From positions 1,798,001-1,862,000 of the forward strand of contig NZ_CP071953.1 of NCBI RefSeq assembly GCF_020084865.1: a stretch of DNA of 64,000 bases, given 5' to 3'. Shown here in pieces: positions 1 through 8,773 of this stretch (the first letter of the stretch is position 1; each line of letters begins with the position of its first letter). A program made the translations under genes and the position numbers. Under the pieces are notes generated by a model that did not search any database, was not told the DNA's origin, and saw only the letters and a program-made list of their open reading frames with translations. Source of the DNA: Candidatus Kaistella beijingensis. GTDB lineage: Bacteria; Bacteroidota; Bacteroidia; Flavobacteriales; Weeksellaceae.

Positions 1-1827
1 CGTAAGGGTAAACTTCAGATCGCGCACGGGACTGTCTTTCGGAAGCGAAGTGTCATAAGGCGATTTCATCATCCCATAATTCAATGTGGTAATCCCGGAA
101 GCAGGCATCTGGTGTTTTGAGTGATCCATTTCTGCATCACTACTTTCCATCTTATTCATGGTCATTTCTGCATGATTTTCAGCAATAATTTCGGGGTACA
201 TCACCTGATTCATATCCATCGTCTGATAACTCATCTTCATGCCCATATCTTTCATGTCACCGTTCATCTTCATCATGTCGTTCATCATCTTCATCCCTTC
301 AAAGTATTTGAGTTTGGGTAATGGATCATGGGATTTCGTAGCTCCTTCTCCAATAAACACTGACGCAGATTTTGTGCGGTCTTCGGGTGTAACAAGGAGT
401 TCGTATGAAGTGTTTTTTTCAGGAATTTCCACTACGATATCCACTGTTTCGGAAACCGCCAGGATCAGGCGATCCACTTCGACCGGTTCAATATCCAATC
501 CATCACTGGCCACTACTTTTATTTTTCCTCCGGCATAATTGAGCCAGAAATAGGAGGAAGCACCGCCGTTGGCGATTTGAAGCCGAACTTTGTCACCGGC
601 TTTGTATCCTGCCAGCTGGCTTTCGGTTTTCCCGTTAACCAGAAATGCGTCATAGTAAACGTCGCTCACATCCATGGCCAGCATGCGCTTCCACTCATTG
701 GTAAGCTTGGTTTTGAAATGTCCCTGTTTTATGGCTTCAGAATAGCTCTGCGTAGCGCCCTTCTTGATTGCGAACCAGTCGTTCGCATTGCGGAGCATCC
801 GCTGAACATTATTGGGGTTCAGGTTTGTCCACTCGCTCAGGATAAGCTGCTCCGTGGGCAAATCATCAATCCCCGGCCGGAAAGTAGGATCTTCGGGACG
901 TTTTTTCAGAATCATCATCCCATACATTCCAATCTGCTCCTGCAGGCCAGTATGTGAGTGATACCAGTGGGTTCCGTTTTGGATGATGGGAAAGGAATAT
1001 GTATAAGTGGATTTGGGTGGAATGGGTTTTTGGGTAAGCCAGGGAACCCCATCTTCTTTATTTGGAAGATGAAGACCGTGCCAATGCAGAGAAGTTTCTT
1101 CATCCATCAAATTGTGGACAATAACTTCTGCCGTATCTCCTTCGTAAAACACGAGTTTTGGCATCGGAATCTGTCCGTTCACAGCAATGGCGCGTTTCTG
1201 TTTGCCCGCAAAATTTACCAGGGTATCTTTCACATAAAGATGGTAGGTCACTTTGCGCCCAGCTTTCAGGTTTTTTTCAGGCATCGGCATGACCATTTTA
1301 TGAGTACCGTCCTTCATTGTATTCCCGTGTTCAGAATGATCTTCTTTTTTTTCTTGAAGGACCAGATTCATTCCGCATTTGGGACACTTTCCGGGTTTGT
1401 CTGAAACCACTTCCGGGTGCATCGGACAGGTGTACATTTTTTGCGGAGCTTCATGCTGATGGGGAGCAGTTGTTGAATGTTCCGGCGTTTTGACGCTTGT
1501 TGGATCTTTCGGTACTGCTTTAGTCTTTGGCATCACCGGTTTTTTAACTTCCGCTTTTGACTTTGTTTTTGCAGGGGTCACTTCAGGTTTCTGAATCGTA
1601 GTTTTTTTAACTGCGGTGGCCTTTTTAGGAGCGGGCGCGGATTTGGCCGCCGTTTTTTTCTCAGTAACGGATTTTTTCACCAGGGTCATACCGCAAATGG
1701 GGCAGTTACCGGGTGCTGATTTCACCACCTGCGGATGCATCGGGCAGGTGTACACGGTTTTGGTGCTCTGTGAATAACTGTTTATGGACATTGCCATAAA
1801 TAGAAAGAGCGAAAATATATATTTCAT
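1..1827 (-). CDS. Multicopper oxidase with two N-terminal heavy-metal-binding domains (C-terminus outside window)
   Basis: Periplasmic copper oxidase of the CopA/CueO type, which would oxidise Cu(I) to the less toxic Cu(II). The frame is open from the ATG at 1827 to base 1 (609 codons) and the 3' end lies beyond the left edge. A signal peptide occupies residues 1-20. Two Cys/Met/His domains (YTCPMHP...CPxCGM) lie at about 26-50 and 132-155, separated by a Lys/Pro/Ala-rich linker. Cupredoxin copper ligands are visible as HWHG (248-251) and HWYHSH (287-292). The remaining C-terminal ligands (HxxHxxHxH, HCHxxxH) should be off the edge. It is the last visible gene of the leftward copper operon, 7 bp after the P-type ATPase gene. 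Family assignment is secure; the exact substrate is inferred. Confidence 0.93.
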   Translation of the reverse strand, partial: MKYIFSLFLFMAMSINSYSQSTKTVYTCPMHPQVVKSAPGNCPICGMTLVKKSVTEKKTAAKSAPAPKKATAVKKTTIQKPEVTPAKTKSKAEVKKPVMPKTKAVPKDPTSVKTPEHSTTAPHQHEAPQKMYTCPMHPEVVSDKPGKCPKCGMNLVLQEKKEDHSEHGNTMKDGTHKMVMPMPEKNLKAGRKVTYHLYVKDTLVNFAGKQKRAIAVNGQIPMPKLVFYEGDTAEVIVHNLMDEETSLHWHGLHLPNKEDGVPWLTQKPIPPKSTYTYSFPIIQNGTHWYHSHTGLQEQIGMYGMMILKKRPEDPTFRPGIDDLPTEQLILSEWTNLNPNNVQRMLRNANDWFAIKKGATQSYSEAIKQGHFKTKLTNEWKRMLAMDVSDVYYDAFLVNGKTESQLAGYKAGDKVRLQIANGGASSYFWLNYAGGKIKVVASDGLDIEPVEVDRLILAVSETVDIVVEIPEKNTSYELLVTPEDRTKSASVFIGEGATKSHDPLPKLKYFEGMKMMNDMMKMNGDMKDMGMKMSYQTMDMNQVMYPEIIAENHAEMTMNKMESSDAEMDHSKHQMPASGITTLNYGMMKSPYDTSLPKDSPVRDLKFTLT

Positions 1828-1834
1828 CTTGTAA

Positions 1835-3961
1835 TTATTTAATTTTTAACAAACTTGCATTAAGTGCGACCACGATGGTACTGACACTCATCAGCACTGC
1901 GCCCATGGCGGGACTCAGGACAAATGTGGGATACAGAACACCTGCAGCAAGTGGAATAGCCACGACGTTATAGCCCACTGCCCATACGAGATTCTGGATC
2001 ATCTTGTTGTAGGTTTTCTTTCCAAAATCTATCATTTTCACCACGTCTCGAGGGTCACTGTTGACCAGAATAATATCTGCGGTTTCGGCAGCAACATCAG
2101 TTCCGCTGCCAACTGCAATGCCTACATCTGCTGCTGCCAAAGCCGGTGCATCATTTACGCCGTCACCTGTCATCGCAACGATTTCCCCTTTATCCTGAAA
2201 TTCTTTTACTTTTTCCTGTTTGTGGTGCGGAAGTACATTTGCCAAATATCCGTCCATTCCTAATTGCTTTGACACCGCCGCCGCTACCTTTTCGTTATCA
2301 CCTGTAAGCAGGAATGATTTAATGTTCATGCTTCGAAGTTGATCAATAGCTTCTTTTGCGCCTTCGCGAATGGTATCTGCTAAAGAAACAATACCCACTG
2401 GCACATCATCAATCAGAATAAAGTTCACTGTTTCTGCATCCTGGTTGATTTCTTCCGAAATGGCAGGTACCTGTTTATTGTTTTGAACAAAATAATTAGG
2501 ACCGGCCGCGACAACCGATTTACCGTTTACGATTCCTGTCACTCCAATTCCCTGCATGTAGCGGAAATTGTCTGACTTCCATAGCTCCAGTTTTTTCTCA
2601 GAAAGGGTCTGCATGATTCCTTTTGCAATGTGATGTTCGGAGTTCTGCTGCACTGCTGCTGCATACTGGAGTAAATCGTTTTCCGAATAGTGTTCCGTTA
2701 GAGGAATGATTTTCTGCACAGTGTGGGAACCTTTCGTAAGGGTGCCGGTTTTATCGAAAATAATGGTCGATAATTTTCTGGTGGTTTCAAAAGCCGTGCG
2801 GTTTCTGATGAGTAAACCATTTGTCGCTGAAAGTGTAGTGGAAATGGCCACCACCAGAGGGATTGCCACTCCTAAAGCATGAGGGCAGGCCGTTACCATT
2901 ACCGTTACCATCCGTTCCAGAGCAAAAGCCAAATCTCCCATGGTGATGTACCAGTAAGCGAAAGTTCCTACTCCCACCACAATTGCTACTATAGTAAGCC
3001 ATTTGGCTACTTTATCCGCCAGATTCTGAGTGTTCGACTTTGCTGCCTGCGCATCCTGAACCAAATTAATGACCTTATTGAGGTACGAATCCTTTCCAAC
3101 CCCTGTTGCTTTTATCTTTAAAGCCCCGTCTCCATTGATAGACCCTGCGATAACCTTTCCACCGGACTCTTTTCTTACAGGAACACTTTCTCCGGTCAGC
3201 ATGCTTTCATTTAAATAGGAACTGCCCTCGACAATCATACCGTCAGCGGCGACTTTTTCGCCCGGTCTTATGATTACGGTATCTCCGTTTTTCAGCTGTT
3301 CCAGTTTTATTTTAACCGGACTTCCGTTATGCTCGACGGTTACGTCATTTGGTAGCAATGCCACTAAGGATTGTAACGCTTTTGAAGCTGCCATCTGTGA
3401 ACGCATTTCGAGCCAATGACCCAGAAGCATGATGACAATTAGGGTGGCGAGCTCCCAAAAGAAATCCATGCCCGGCAGCCCGAATACGACGGCAACGGAA
3501 TAGACATAAGCTACGGTAATCGCCAAAGCAACGAGCGTCATCATCCCAATAGCTCCGGCTTTCACTTCGCCCAAAAACCCTTTGAAAAAAGGCATTCCAC
3601 CGTAGAAATAAATAATACTTCCCAAAACCAACAGCACGTATTTATCGCCTTGAAAAGCTATGGTGAAACCAAGCCACTGCTGAATCATGTGGGAAAGCAG
3701 CAGCACCGGGACAGAAAGTACCAGTGTAATCCAGAATCTTTTTAGAAAATCCGGAGTATGATGACCTGCATGTTTGTCAAATCCCGCCGCTGAACTATCA
3801 GATTCTGAGTGATGATCATGATTCTGATGATGATGGCTGTGTTCGTCTTTTTCAGGTCGGGCGGTTCCTCCCAAGGGAATTAAGTTCATTCCGCAAAGTG
3901 GACATTTCCCCGGTTCGTCCTTCAATATCTGGGGATGCATGGGACAGGTGTATTTTTTCAT
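1835..3961 (-). CDS. copB: Copper-translocating P1B-type ATPase, CPH class (CopB-like)
   Basis: Inner-membrane ATPase that pumps copper or silver from the cytoplasm. The 708 residues contain an N-terminal Cys/Met/His domain (3-28), a His-rich stretch (41-68), TGES (257-260), the transmembrane metal motif CPH (359-361), the phosphorylation motif DKTGT (403-407) and GDGVND (599-604). The CPH motif places it with CopB/P1B-3 pumps rather than CPC-type CopA. The nucleotide-domain motif usually written SEHP reads SEHH here (441-444), a substitution worth checking. It sits between the DUF305 protein and the multicopper oxidase in one leftward operon. The family is certain; preference for Cu(II), Cu(I) or Ag(I) is not visible. 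Confidence 0.95.
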   Translation of the reverse strand: MKKYTCPMHPQILKDEPGKCPLCGMNLIPLGGTARPEKDEHSHHHQNHDHHSESDSSAAGFDKHAGHHTPDFLKRFWITLVLSVPVLLLSHMIQQWLGFTIAFQGDKYVLLVLGSIIYFYGGMPFFKGFLGEVKAGAIGMMTLVALAITVAYVYSVAVVFGLPGMDFFWELATLIVIMLLGHWLEMRSQMAASKALQSLVALLPNDVTVEHNGSPVKIKLEQLKNGDTVIIRPGEKVAADGMIVEGSSYLNESMLTGESVPVRKESGGKVIAGSINGDGALKIKATGVGKDSYLNKVINLVQDAQAAKSNTQNLADKVAKWLTIVAIVVGVGTFAYWYITMGDLAFALERMVTVMVTACPHALGVAIPLVVAISTTLSATNGLLIRNRTAFETTRKLSTIIFDKTGTLTKGSHTVQKIIPLTEHYSENDLLQYAAAVQQNSEHHIAKGIMQTLSEKKLELWKSDNFRYMQGIGVTGIVNGKSVVAAGPNYFVQNNKQVPAISEEINQDAETVNFILIDDVPVGIVSLADTIREGAKEAIDQLRSMNIKSFLLTGDNEKVAAAVSKQLGMDGYLANVLPHHKQEKVKEFQDKGEIVAMTGDGVNDAPALAAADVGIAVGSGTDVAAETADIILVNSDPRDVVKMIDFGKKTYNKMIQNLVWAVGYNVVAIPLAAGVLYPTFVLSPAMGAVLMSVSTIVVALNASLLKIK

Positions 3962-3998
3962 AATTCAATTTTTTTGCGTTAAATTCTGCTATTTGAGA

Positions 3999-4571
3999 TT
4001 ACTTCCGGGTTTGAAGTTCCTTAATTTTCGCCCTCATGACGGCAATTTCTTCCTCCTGTGCTTTGATAATTTCCTCGCCCAACTTTCTCACTTCCGGATC
4101 GACCAGATTACTTTCTTCGACCATAAGAATAGCCCCTGCATGGTGTGGAATCATGGACTTTAGAAACTGGACATCTCCCACGGCTGTCTGCTGCCGAATC
4201 CCGGACCAAAACAGCACCATCATCAGCACTCCGAGGCCCATAAGAATTTTATTGAGTTTTTTGTTGGGATACATCTTCCCCATTAACAGCAGTTCGATGA
4301 TTAACATAGGAGAAGCCATCAGGCCTGCCATGTATAACTGGTTTATGTTTGGAATTACGTTAGCCAGCTTGTCCACCATCGCATACATTAGTATAAACAT
4401 TGAAATAAAGGAAATCAGAAGCATCCAAAATAACTTTTTGTATGCAGAGGCATGGCTTTCTTGCGCGTGCTGGACAGACTCCTTGCCCGATTCCATTTCA
4501 TGTTTGGAATGATTGCCTGTTGTTGAATCAGTATCCTTAAGCATGTTGTGATCATGTTCTAAATTTTTCAT
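3999..4571 (-). CDS. DUF305 family membrane protein
   Basis: 190-residue protein with a His/Met-rich N-terminus (about 5-40), three predicted membrane segments (about 46-65, 79-98, 107-123) and a C-terminal DUF305 segment that includes MIPHH (140-144). DUF305 proteins often sit in copper-resistance clusters and carry conserved His/Met pairs thought to bind metal. Here the domain is membrane-anchored, with its motif after the last membrane helix. It is 37 bp downstream of the P-type ATPase start side and 12 bp from the haem-binding-domain gene in the same direction. A metal-handling role is inferred from context; the biochemical function is unknown. Confidence 0.85.
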   Translation of the reverse strand: MKNLEHDHNMLKDTDSTTGNHSKHEMESGKESVQHAQESHASAYKKLFWMLLISFISMFILMYAMVDKLANVIPNINQLYMAGLMASPMLIIELLLMGKMYPNKKLNKILMGLGVLMMVLFWSGIRQQTAVGDVQFLKSMIPHHAGAILMVEESNLVDPEVRKLGEEIIKAQEEEIAVMRAKIKELQTRK

Positions 4572-4583
4572 CCTAGTAATTTT

Positions 4584-5042
4584 TTAGTGTGGGTTAATGG
4601 TATTAAAAAAATCTAACAGTTCTTTTTTTTCATCCGCTGATAATCTGGCGTTTCCGTGCATCATGCGGTATGATCTTAAAGGCATTTCCTCTTTTTCAAT
4701 CTGACTGATTACGCTTTTTATTTTTGCTTTTTTTCGTCTTTTTGAATAGTTATTGAACTCATCAAAATTGAGTTCGTCTCTCCCTTTTTTAATATGCTGC
4801 GCCATAAACCAAGCGCCGGGCTGCAATTCTGAATACCACGGATAACGGGTATTATTTGAATGACAGTCATAGCAGGAAACTTTCAGAATAGCAGCCACGT
4901 TGGCGGGCACCTTTTCGGTTCTTTCAAAACTTTGACCTGGCGGAACGGTGGAGACATTACGCTCCACCGGTATGAATTGAATGGCTAAAACAACCGCCAC
5001 TACTATCACCGACAGCCAGCCTATCATATTCAATTTTCTCAT
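4584..5042 (-). CDS. Haem-binding domain protein (single CxxCH)
   Basis: 152-residue membrane-anchored protein with an N-terminal hydrophobic segment (about 8-25) and one c-type haem motif CYDCH at 57-61, followed by the conserved N-T-R-Y-P-W-Y block of the Bacteroidota haem-binding domain family (Haem_bd, Pfam PF14376, assigned by eye). It would lie on the periplasmic side and could pass electrons to or from metal or oxidase components. It starts 1 bp upstream of the end of the CusB-like gene at 5044, so the genes are clearly co-transcribed. A redox role in copper oxidation next to the multicopper oxidase is possible but inferred. Confidence 0.85.
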   Translation of the reverse strand: MRKLNMIGWLSVIVVAVVLAIQFIPVERNVSTVPPGQSFERTEKVPANVAAILKVSCYDCHSNNTRYPWYSELQPGAWFMAQHIKKGRDELNFDEFNNYSKRRKKAKIKSVISQIEKEEMPLRSYRMMHGNARLSADEKKELLDFFNTINPH

Positions 5043-5043
5043 A

Positions 5044-6249
5044 TTACATGGTGCTCATATCGTGACCCGCCATGGGATCTGCCCCTTTCTTAAATATATA
5101 TTCGCTGTTCAGCAGGAAAGCCCCGGAAACCACCACTTCGTCTCCCGCTTTAATTCCGGAGGTGATTTCTATTCTGTCTTCATATTCCAGACCCGTTTCC
5201 ACCATTCTGTTGACGAAGGTGTTCTTCGCGGTTTTCACCCACACCGTGGAGGATTTCCCATCCCTGATTACTGCATCCACAGGCATTGAAATACCATCAC
5301 GGGATTTGTTTTCTACCAGAACATATACCGGCATGCCGGGTTTCAGCAGGTTTCCTTTGTTGGGCACGGAAATGCGAACCAGATTTATCCTGCTGGAGGC
5401 GCTTATTTCAGGGTTTGTAAAATCAATCTTCCCATTAATCTTCAAATTATCCAGATCGGGAATATATACGGTGACCTTGCTGTCTTTCTGAAGGAGAGCC
5501 ATTTGGGAAGAATACACCTGCGCCTCTGCCCAAAGCGATGAAAGATCTGCCAGATTCACGATGGTGCTACCTTCGGCAAGATAATCGCCTTCGGCAATGC
5601 TCAGATCGGTGATGTAACCGGCTGCATTGCTGAACACAGTGGTGGTAGGTGTGGCTTTTCCTGATCTTTCCAGCTGTTTGATCTGGCCTTCGGACATTCC
5701 CCATAAATAAAGCTTGTTTCGGGAACTTTGGAGCAGCTGATCAAAATCAATGGAAGTATTACCGACGAACAGCTTGCGTCTTTCTAATGCCAGCAAATAT
5801 TCCTGCTTTGCATTATTGAGTTCTTCACTGTAAATATCGACCAACGGCGCCCCCTTCGGAACAAAATCGCCAATGTTTTTATAATACAACCGTTCAACTC
5901 TACCCATTACTCTTGAACTTACTGCCTGCATTTGGTACTGATTAAAATTGAGTGTTCCGGTCAGCGTAAGTTTATCAGCCATAGACCCATCTGATAGCGC
6001 GACTGTTTTGATATTCCCAAGTTTAACCTGCTCGTCATTCAAAATAATTTCGTTAGGATCAGCATTCTTTTTCTTCTCGACAGGCACCAAATCCATGTGA
6101 CAAATCGGGCATTTTCCGGGTTTATCGGAGACTACCTGTGGGTGCATGGAACAGGTGTAGTAGGTATCGTGGCCGGCATGAGGATCTTCCTCCTTTTTAC
6201 AGGAGTAAAGAAAAACCAGCAAGGCCAGCATTAAAATATTAAATTTCAT
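5044..6249 (-). CDS. cusB: Efflux RND periplasmic adaptor subunit (CusB-like, second copy)
   Basis: Membrane-fusion protein that links the CusA pump to the TolC-like channel in the periplasm. The 401 residues begin with a lipoprotein signal (lipobox Cys at 17), then a Cys/Met/His domain (about 31-55, ending CPICHM), then the HlyD/CusB barrel-sandwich and beta-barrel regions. The C-terminal tail is rich in Met and His, a plausible metal site. It lies 11 bp from a second, divergent CusB-like adaptor (6261-7511). Two adaptors in one operon suggest a heteromeric assembly or a division between metal delivery and scaffold roles; that is inference. Confidence 0.93.
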   Translation of the reverse strand: MKFNILMLALLVFLYSCKKEEDPHAGHDTYYTCSMHPQVVSDKPGKCPICHMDLVPVEKKKNADPNEIILNDEQVKLGNIKTVALSDGSMADKLTLTGTLNFNQYQMQAVSSRVMGRVERLYYKNIGDFVPKGAPLVDIYSEELNNAKQEYLLALERRKLFVGNTSIDFDQLLQSSRNKLYLWGMSEGQIKQLERSGKATPTTTVFSNAAGYITDLSIAEGDYLAEGSTIVNLADLSSLWAEAQVYSSQMALLQKDSKVTVYIPDLDNLKINGKIDFTNPEISASSRINLVRISVPNKGNLLKPGMPVYVLVENKSRDGISMPVDAVIRDGKSSTVWVKTAKNTFVNRMVETGLEYEDRIEITSGIKAGDEVVVSGAFLLNSEYIFKKGADPMAGHDMSTM

Positions 6250-6260
6250 CTTATCAATTT

Positions 6261-7511
6261 TTATCTGTTAATTTTTATGAAACTTTCGCTGTCCATCAGG
6301 TACTGTGCATTTTCGGCAACTCCATCTTCAGGAAGCAAACCACTGACGATCTGAATTTTATCGCCTACCACCGCGCCGGTAACAACCTTGTGGGCAATAA
6401 AACCGCCTTCAACTTTTTTGAACGCAATTTTATCAATCCCCAAAGAAACCACCGCTGATTTCGGCAGCCAATCTGCCATTCTGTTGTGGCTCATAATCTC
6501 CGCTTTAACCTGACTTCCGACAGGAATTTTTGCGGTGGAATTATCAAAATAGACGCGCGCCGTTACGGTTTTGCTGCCCTGCCTGAAGAACGGTTCAATA
6601 AAACCGATGGTTCCTTTGAAGCGGCTCTCCGGATTAGCTTCTGGGATGATCATGACTGACTGTCCTTTGCTGACCAGTGCGATGTCTTCAGAGAAAATAT
6701 TGATCAGAGCCCAGGTTCTGTTGGGATTGTAGACACTGAAAATATTCTGTCCTTTCTGGAGATACATTCCTTCTTTTAGAGGTAGTTCAGCGGTGGCTGC
6801 CGTATTTGAAGCCATTGCGGGTGCAGATTGTGGTGATGACCCCATGCTTCCGGCCGATCCTGCCTGCTGAATGTGTCCGCTGTAATTGCTGAAAACCGGA
6901 ACTGTGAGATCAGGTTTCCCTCGCTGGATGACTTTCTGTATCTGTGAAGCCGGCATTCCCAAAAGAAGGAGTTTCTGGCGTGAAGCATCGATCATTGTTT
7001 TGTTTGAGCGGTCATTTTTAATAACGAAGAGCAGGTTTTGCTGTGCGGTTAAAAGTTCCGGGCTGTATATATCTAAAATACGCTGCCCTTTCGACACTTT
7101 CTGGTATTTATACCGCACATAGAGTTTCTCGATACGGCCCGCAACGCGTGAGGAAATACTGCCAATCTGTCGAGTATCGTATTCTACCGTCCCTAAAGCA
7201 TCAACCGTGGTGGGTATGTTTTCTCTTTTTACTTTTATTACGGGCTGTTCCGACACTACAAATTCATTGGTTGGTTTCAGCAGATCGTCGAGTTTAATCC
7301 CCTCTTCCTTTTTTTCAGGGGCATCTTTCAGGACCAAATCCATCCCACATTTGGGACATTTGCCGGGTTTGTCTGAAATCACTTCCGGGTGCATCGGACA
7401 GGTATAAGCATGCATTGCAGCTTCTGCCGAGTGCTTATCTTCCCAGAACTTAACTTTGTCACACGCGGTCAAACCAAATAAAAGCATAGTGAATATTATA
7501 ATTTTTCTCAT
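6261..7511 (-). CDS. cusB: Efflux RND periplasmic adaptor subunit (CusB-like, first copy)
   Basis: 416-residue lipoprotein adaptor (lipobox Cys at 17) with a Cys/Met/His domain at about 36-60, then the barrel-sandwich/hairpin region and the C-terminal beta-barrel. A Gly/Ser/Ala/Met-rich insertion lies near 210-240, inside the hairpin region, and is not shared with the second adaptor at 5044. The gene overlaps the end of the TolC-like gene by 4 bp, a typical coupled start. Role: connects the CusA pump to the outer-membrane channel and probably binds Cu(I)/Ag(I). Confidence 0.93.
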   Translation of the reverse strand: MRKIIIFTMLLFGLTACDKVKFWEDKHSAEAAMHAYTCPMHPEVISDKPGKCPKCGMDLVLKDAPEKKEEGIKLDDLLKPTNEFVVSEQPVIKVKRENIPTTVDALGTVEYDTRQIGSISSRVAGRIEKLYVRYKYQKVSKGQRILDIYSPELLTAQQNLLFVIKNDRSNKTMIDASRQKLLLLGMPASQIQKVIQRGKPDLTVPVFSNYSGHIQQAGSAGSMGSSPQSAPAMASNTAATAELPLKEGMYLQKGQNIFSVYNPNRTWALINIFSEDIALVSKGQSVMIIPEANPESRFKGTIGFIEPFFRQGSKTVTARVYFDNSTAKIPVGSQVKAEIMSHNRMADWLPKSAVVSLGIDKIAFKKVEGGFIAHKVVTGAVVGDKIQIVSGLLPEDGVAENAQYLMDSESFIKINR

Positions 7512-8755
7512 CTTCTTTCTATTAAGCGGTCAATTTCAGTTTGCGTCTGCAGTGCTTTGGTAAGGATCTCGAAATATTCCAGTTGGGCCATATTCAGCTG
7601 TTCCCATGCGTCATATAACATGAAGAGTTCTTCCGTATTCTGCTCATAGCCCAACTGCATGGATTTGTAGTTGTTTTTTAAGGCCGGAATAATGGTGTCT
7701 TCGTAGAGTTTCAGCTGATTTTTATTCAGGTCCAGTTCATTGCGCATTCCGTAGGCCATTCCGCTGTATTCGTTCACCATCATTTCTTTCTGTGCCTGCA
7801 AGGCTTCTTCTTTCAGTTTCAGGCTTTCAATATTGGCTTTATTCATGCCTGAAGCCCAGGATACGAAAGGCAGTTTTGCCATCAGCATCAGAGAAAACTG
7901 CATGGGCTGGCCACCAAAACCAAACATGTTTTCGAACTTTACGCCAAATTCCGGCTTTAGATTCTGCTTTTCCAGATCCTGTTTGAGTTTGGCAATATTG
8001 ATTTCCCGGTCGATGCCGCGGAGATCACTTCTGTTCTGATAAAAGAGATCCTGACCAAAAGTCTCGAGAGAGTAGTCATTCAGGTTGTATTCGGGCTCAA
8101 TCTCCAGCGGTGCGAGCGCGTCTCTTCCCATAAGGGCATTCAACCGGATCCGGTTGACGCGGAGGTCATTCTCGTACATGAGCTGCATGTTTTTGGAACT
8201 GCCAAGCGCAGCTTTTGCTTTGTAATATGCAGATATTTTGGAAAGCCCATTTTTATACCTGATCTCGGCATTTTTAATCATAAAGTCGAGCATCTTTTCG
8301 TTTTCCTTCACGACTTTCAGTTTTTTATCCAGGACGATGGAACTGTAATACAGTTTTTTGGCATCCTGAAAGTTTTCATTGAGGGCGGCAAAGAGCTTTT
8401 CCTTTTCTACGGAAGACATTGCCTTCATGAGATTTTCGTTGGCGTCGAGTTTCTTTCTGTTCGGAAACATCTGTTCCACCGAAACTGCTACCGAGCCCAT
8501 GCCTAGCATATCGCCGTCGCGCTGCCAGAGTTTTGCATTATAAGGTGTCATGAAAAGACCTGCTCCCACCGTTGGCGCCATCCAGCTTCTTGCTCCTTTG
8601 GCGGCAGCATCCATTGACCGGATTTCGGCATTGTACATTTTTACCACCGGATGGTTGGCTGCGATACTGTCCATTACTGCGGGCAGGGACATTTGCTGAG
8701 CATCAATGGTGGTGTAAAGCAATGCAAGTACTGCTGTTATTATTAATTTTTTCAT
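7508..8755 (-). CDS. TolC family outer-membrane efflux channel (CusC-like)
   Basis: 415-residue outer-membrane factor with a signal peptide (about 1-19) and the long alpha-helical heptad pattern of the TolC family (outer membrane efflux protein repeats). It provides the exit duct of the CusCBA-type efflux pump. It lies between the adaptor at 6261 (4-bp overlap) and the 3' half of cusA at 8774 (18-bp gap), all read leftwards. The family is clear from composition and context; substrate specificity is inferred from the operon. Confidence 0.92.
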   Translation of the reverse strand: MKKLIITAVLALLYTTIDAQQMSLPAVMDSIAANHPVVKMYNAEIRSMDAAAKGARSWMAPTVGAGLFMTPYNAKLWQRDGDMLGMGSVAVSVEQMFPNRKKLDANENLMKAMSSVEKEKLFAALNENFQDAKKLYYSSIVLDKKLKVVKENEKMLDFMIKNAEIRYKNGLSKISAYYKAKAALGSSKNMQLMYENDLRVNRIRLNALMGRDALAPLEIEPEYNLNDYSLETFGQDLFYQNRSDLRGIDREINIAKLKQDLEKQNLKPEFGVKFENMFGFGGQPMQFSLMLMAKLPFVSWASGMNKANIESLKLKEEALQAQKEMMVNEYSGMAYGMRNELDLNKNQLKLYEDTIIPALKNNYKSMQLGYEQNTEELFMLYDAWEQLNMAQLEYFEILTKALQTQTEIDRLIERR

Positions 8756-8773
8756 TTTGTAATCATTTAAGGA

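Noticed and set aside
239..957. Plus-strand open frames inside the multicopper oxidase region
   Set aside because: They lie opposite the intact oxidase frame, have no family resemblance and no promoter; they are antisense shadows.
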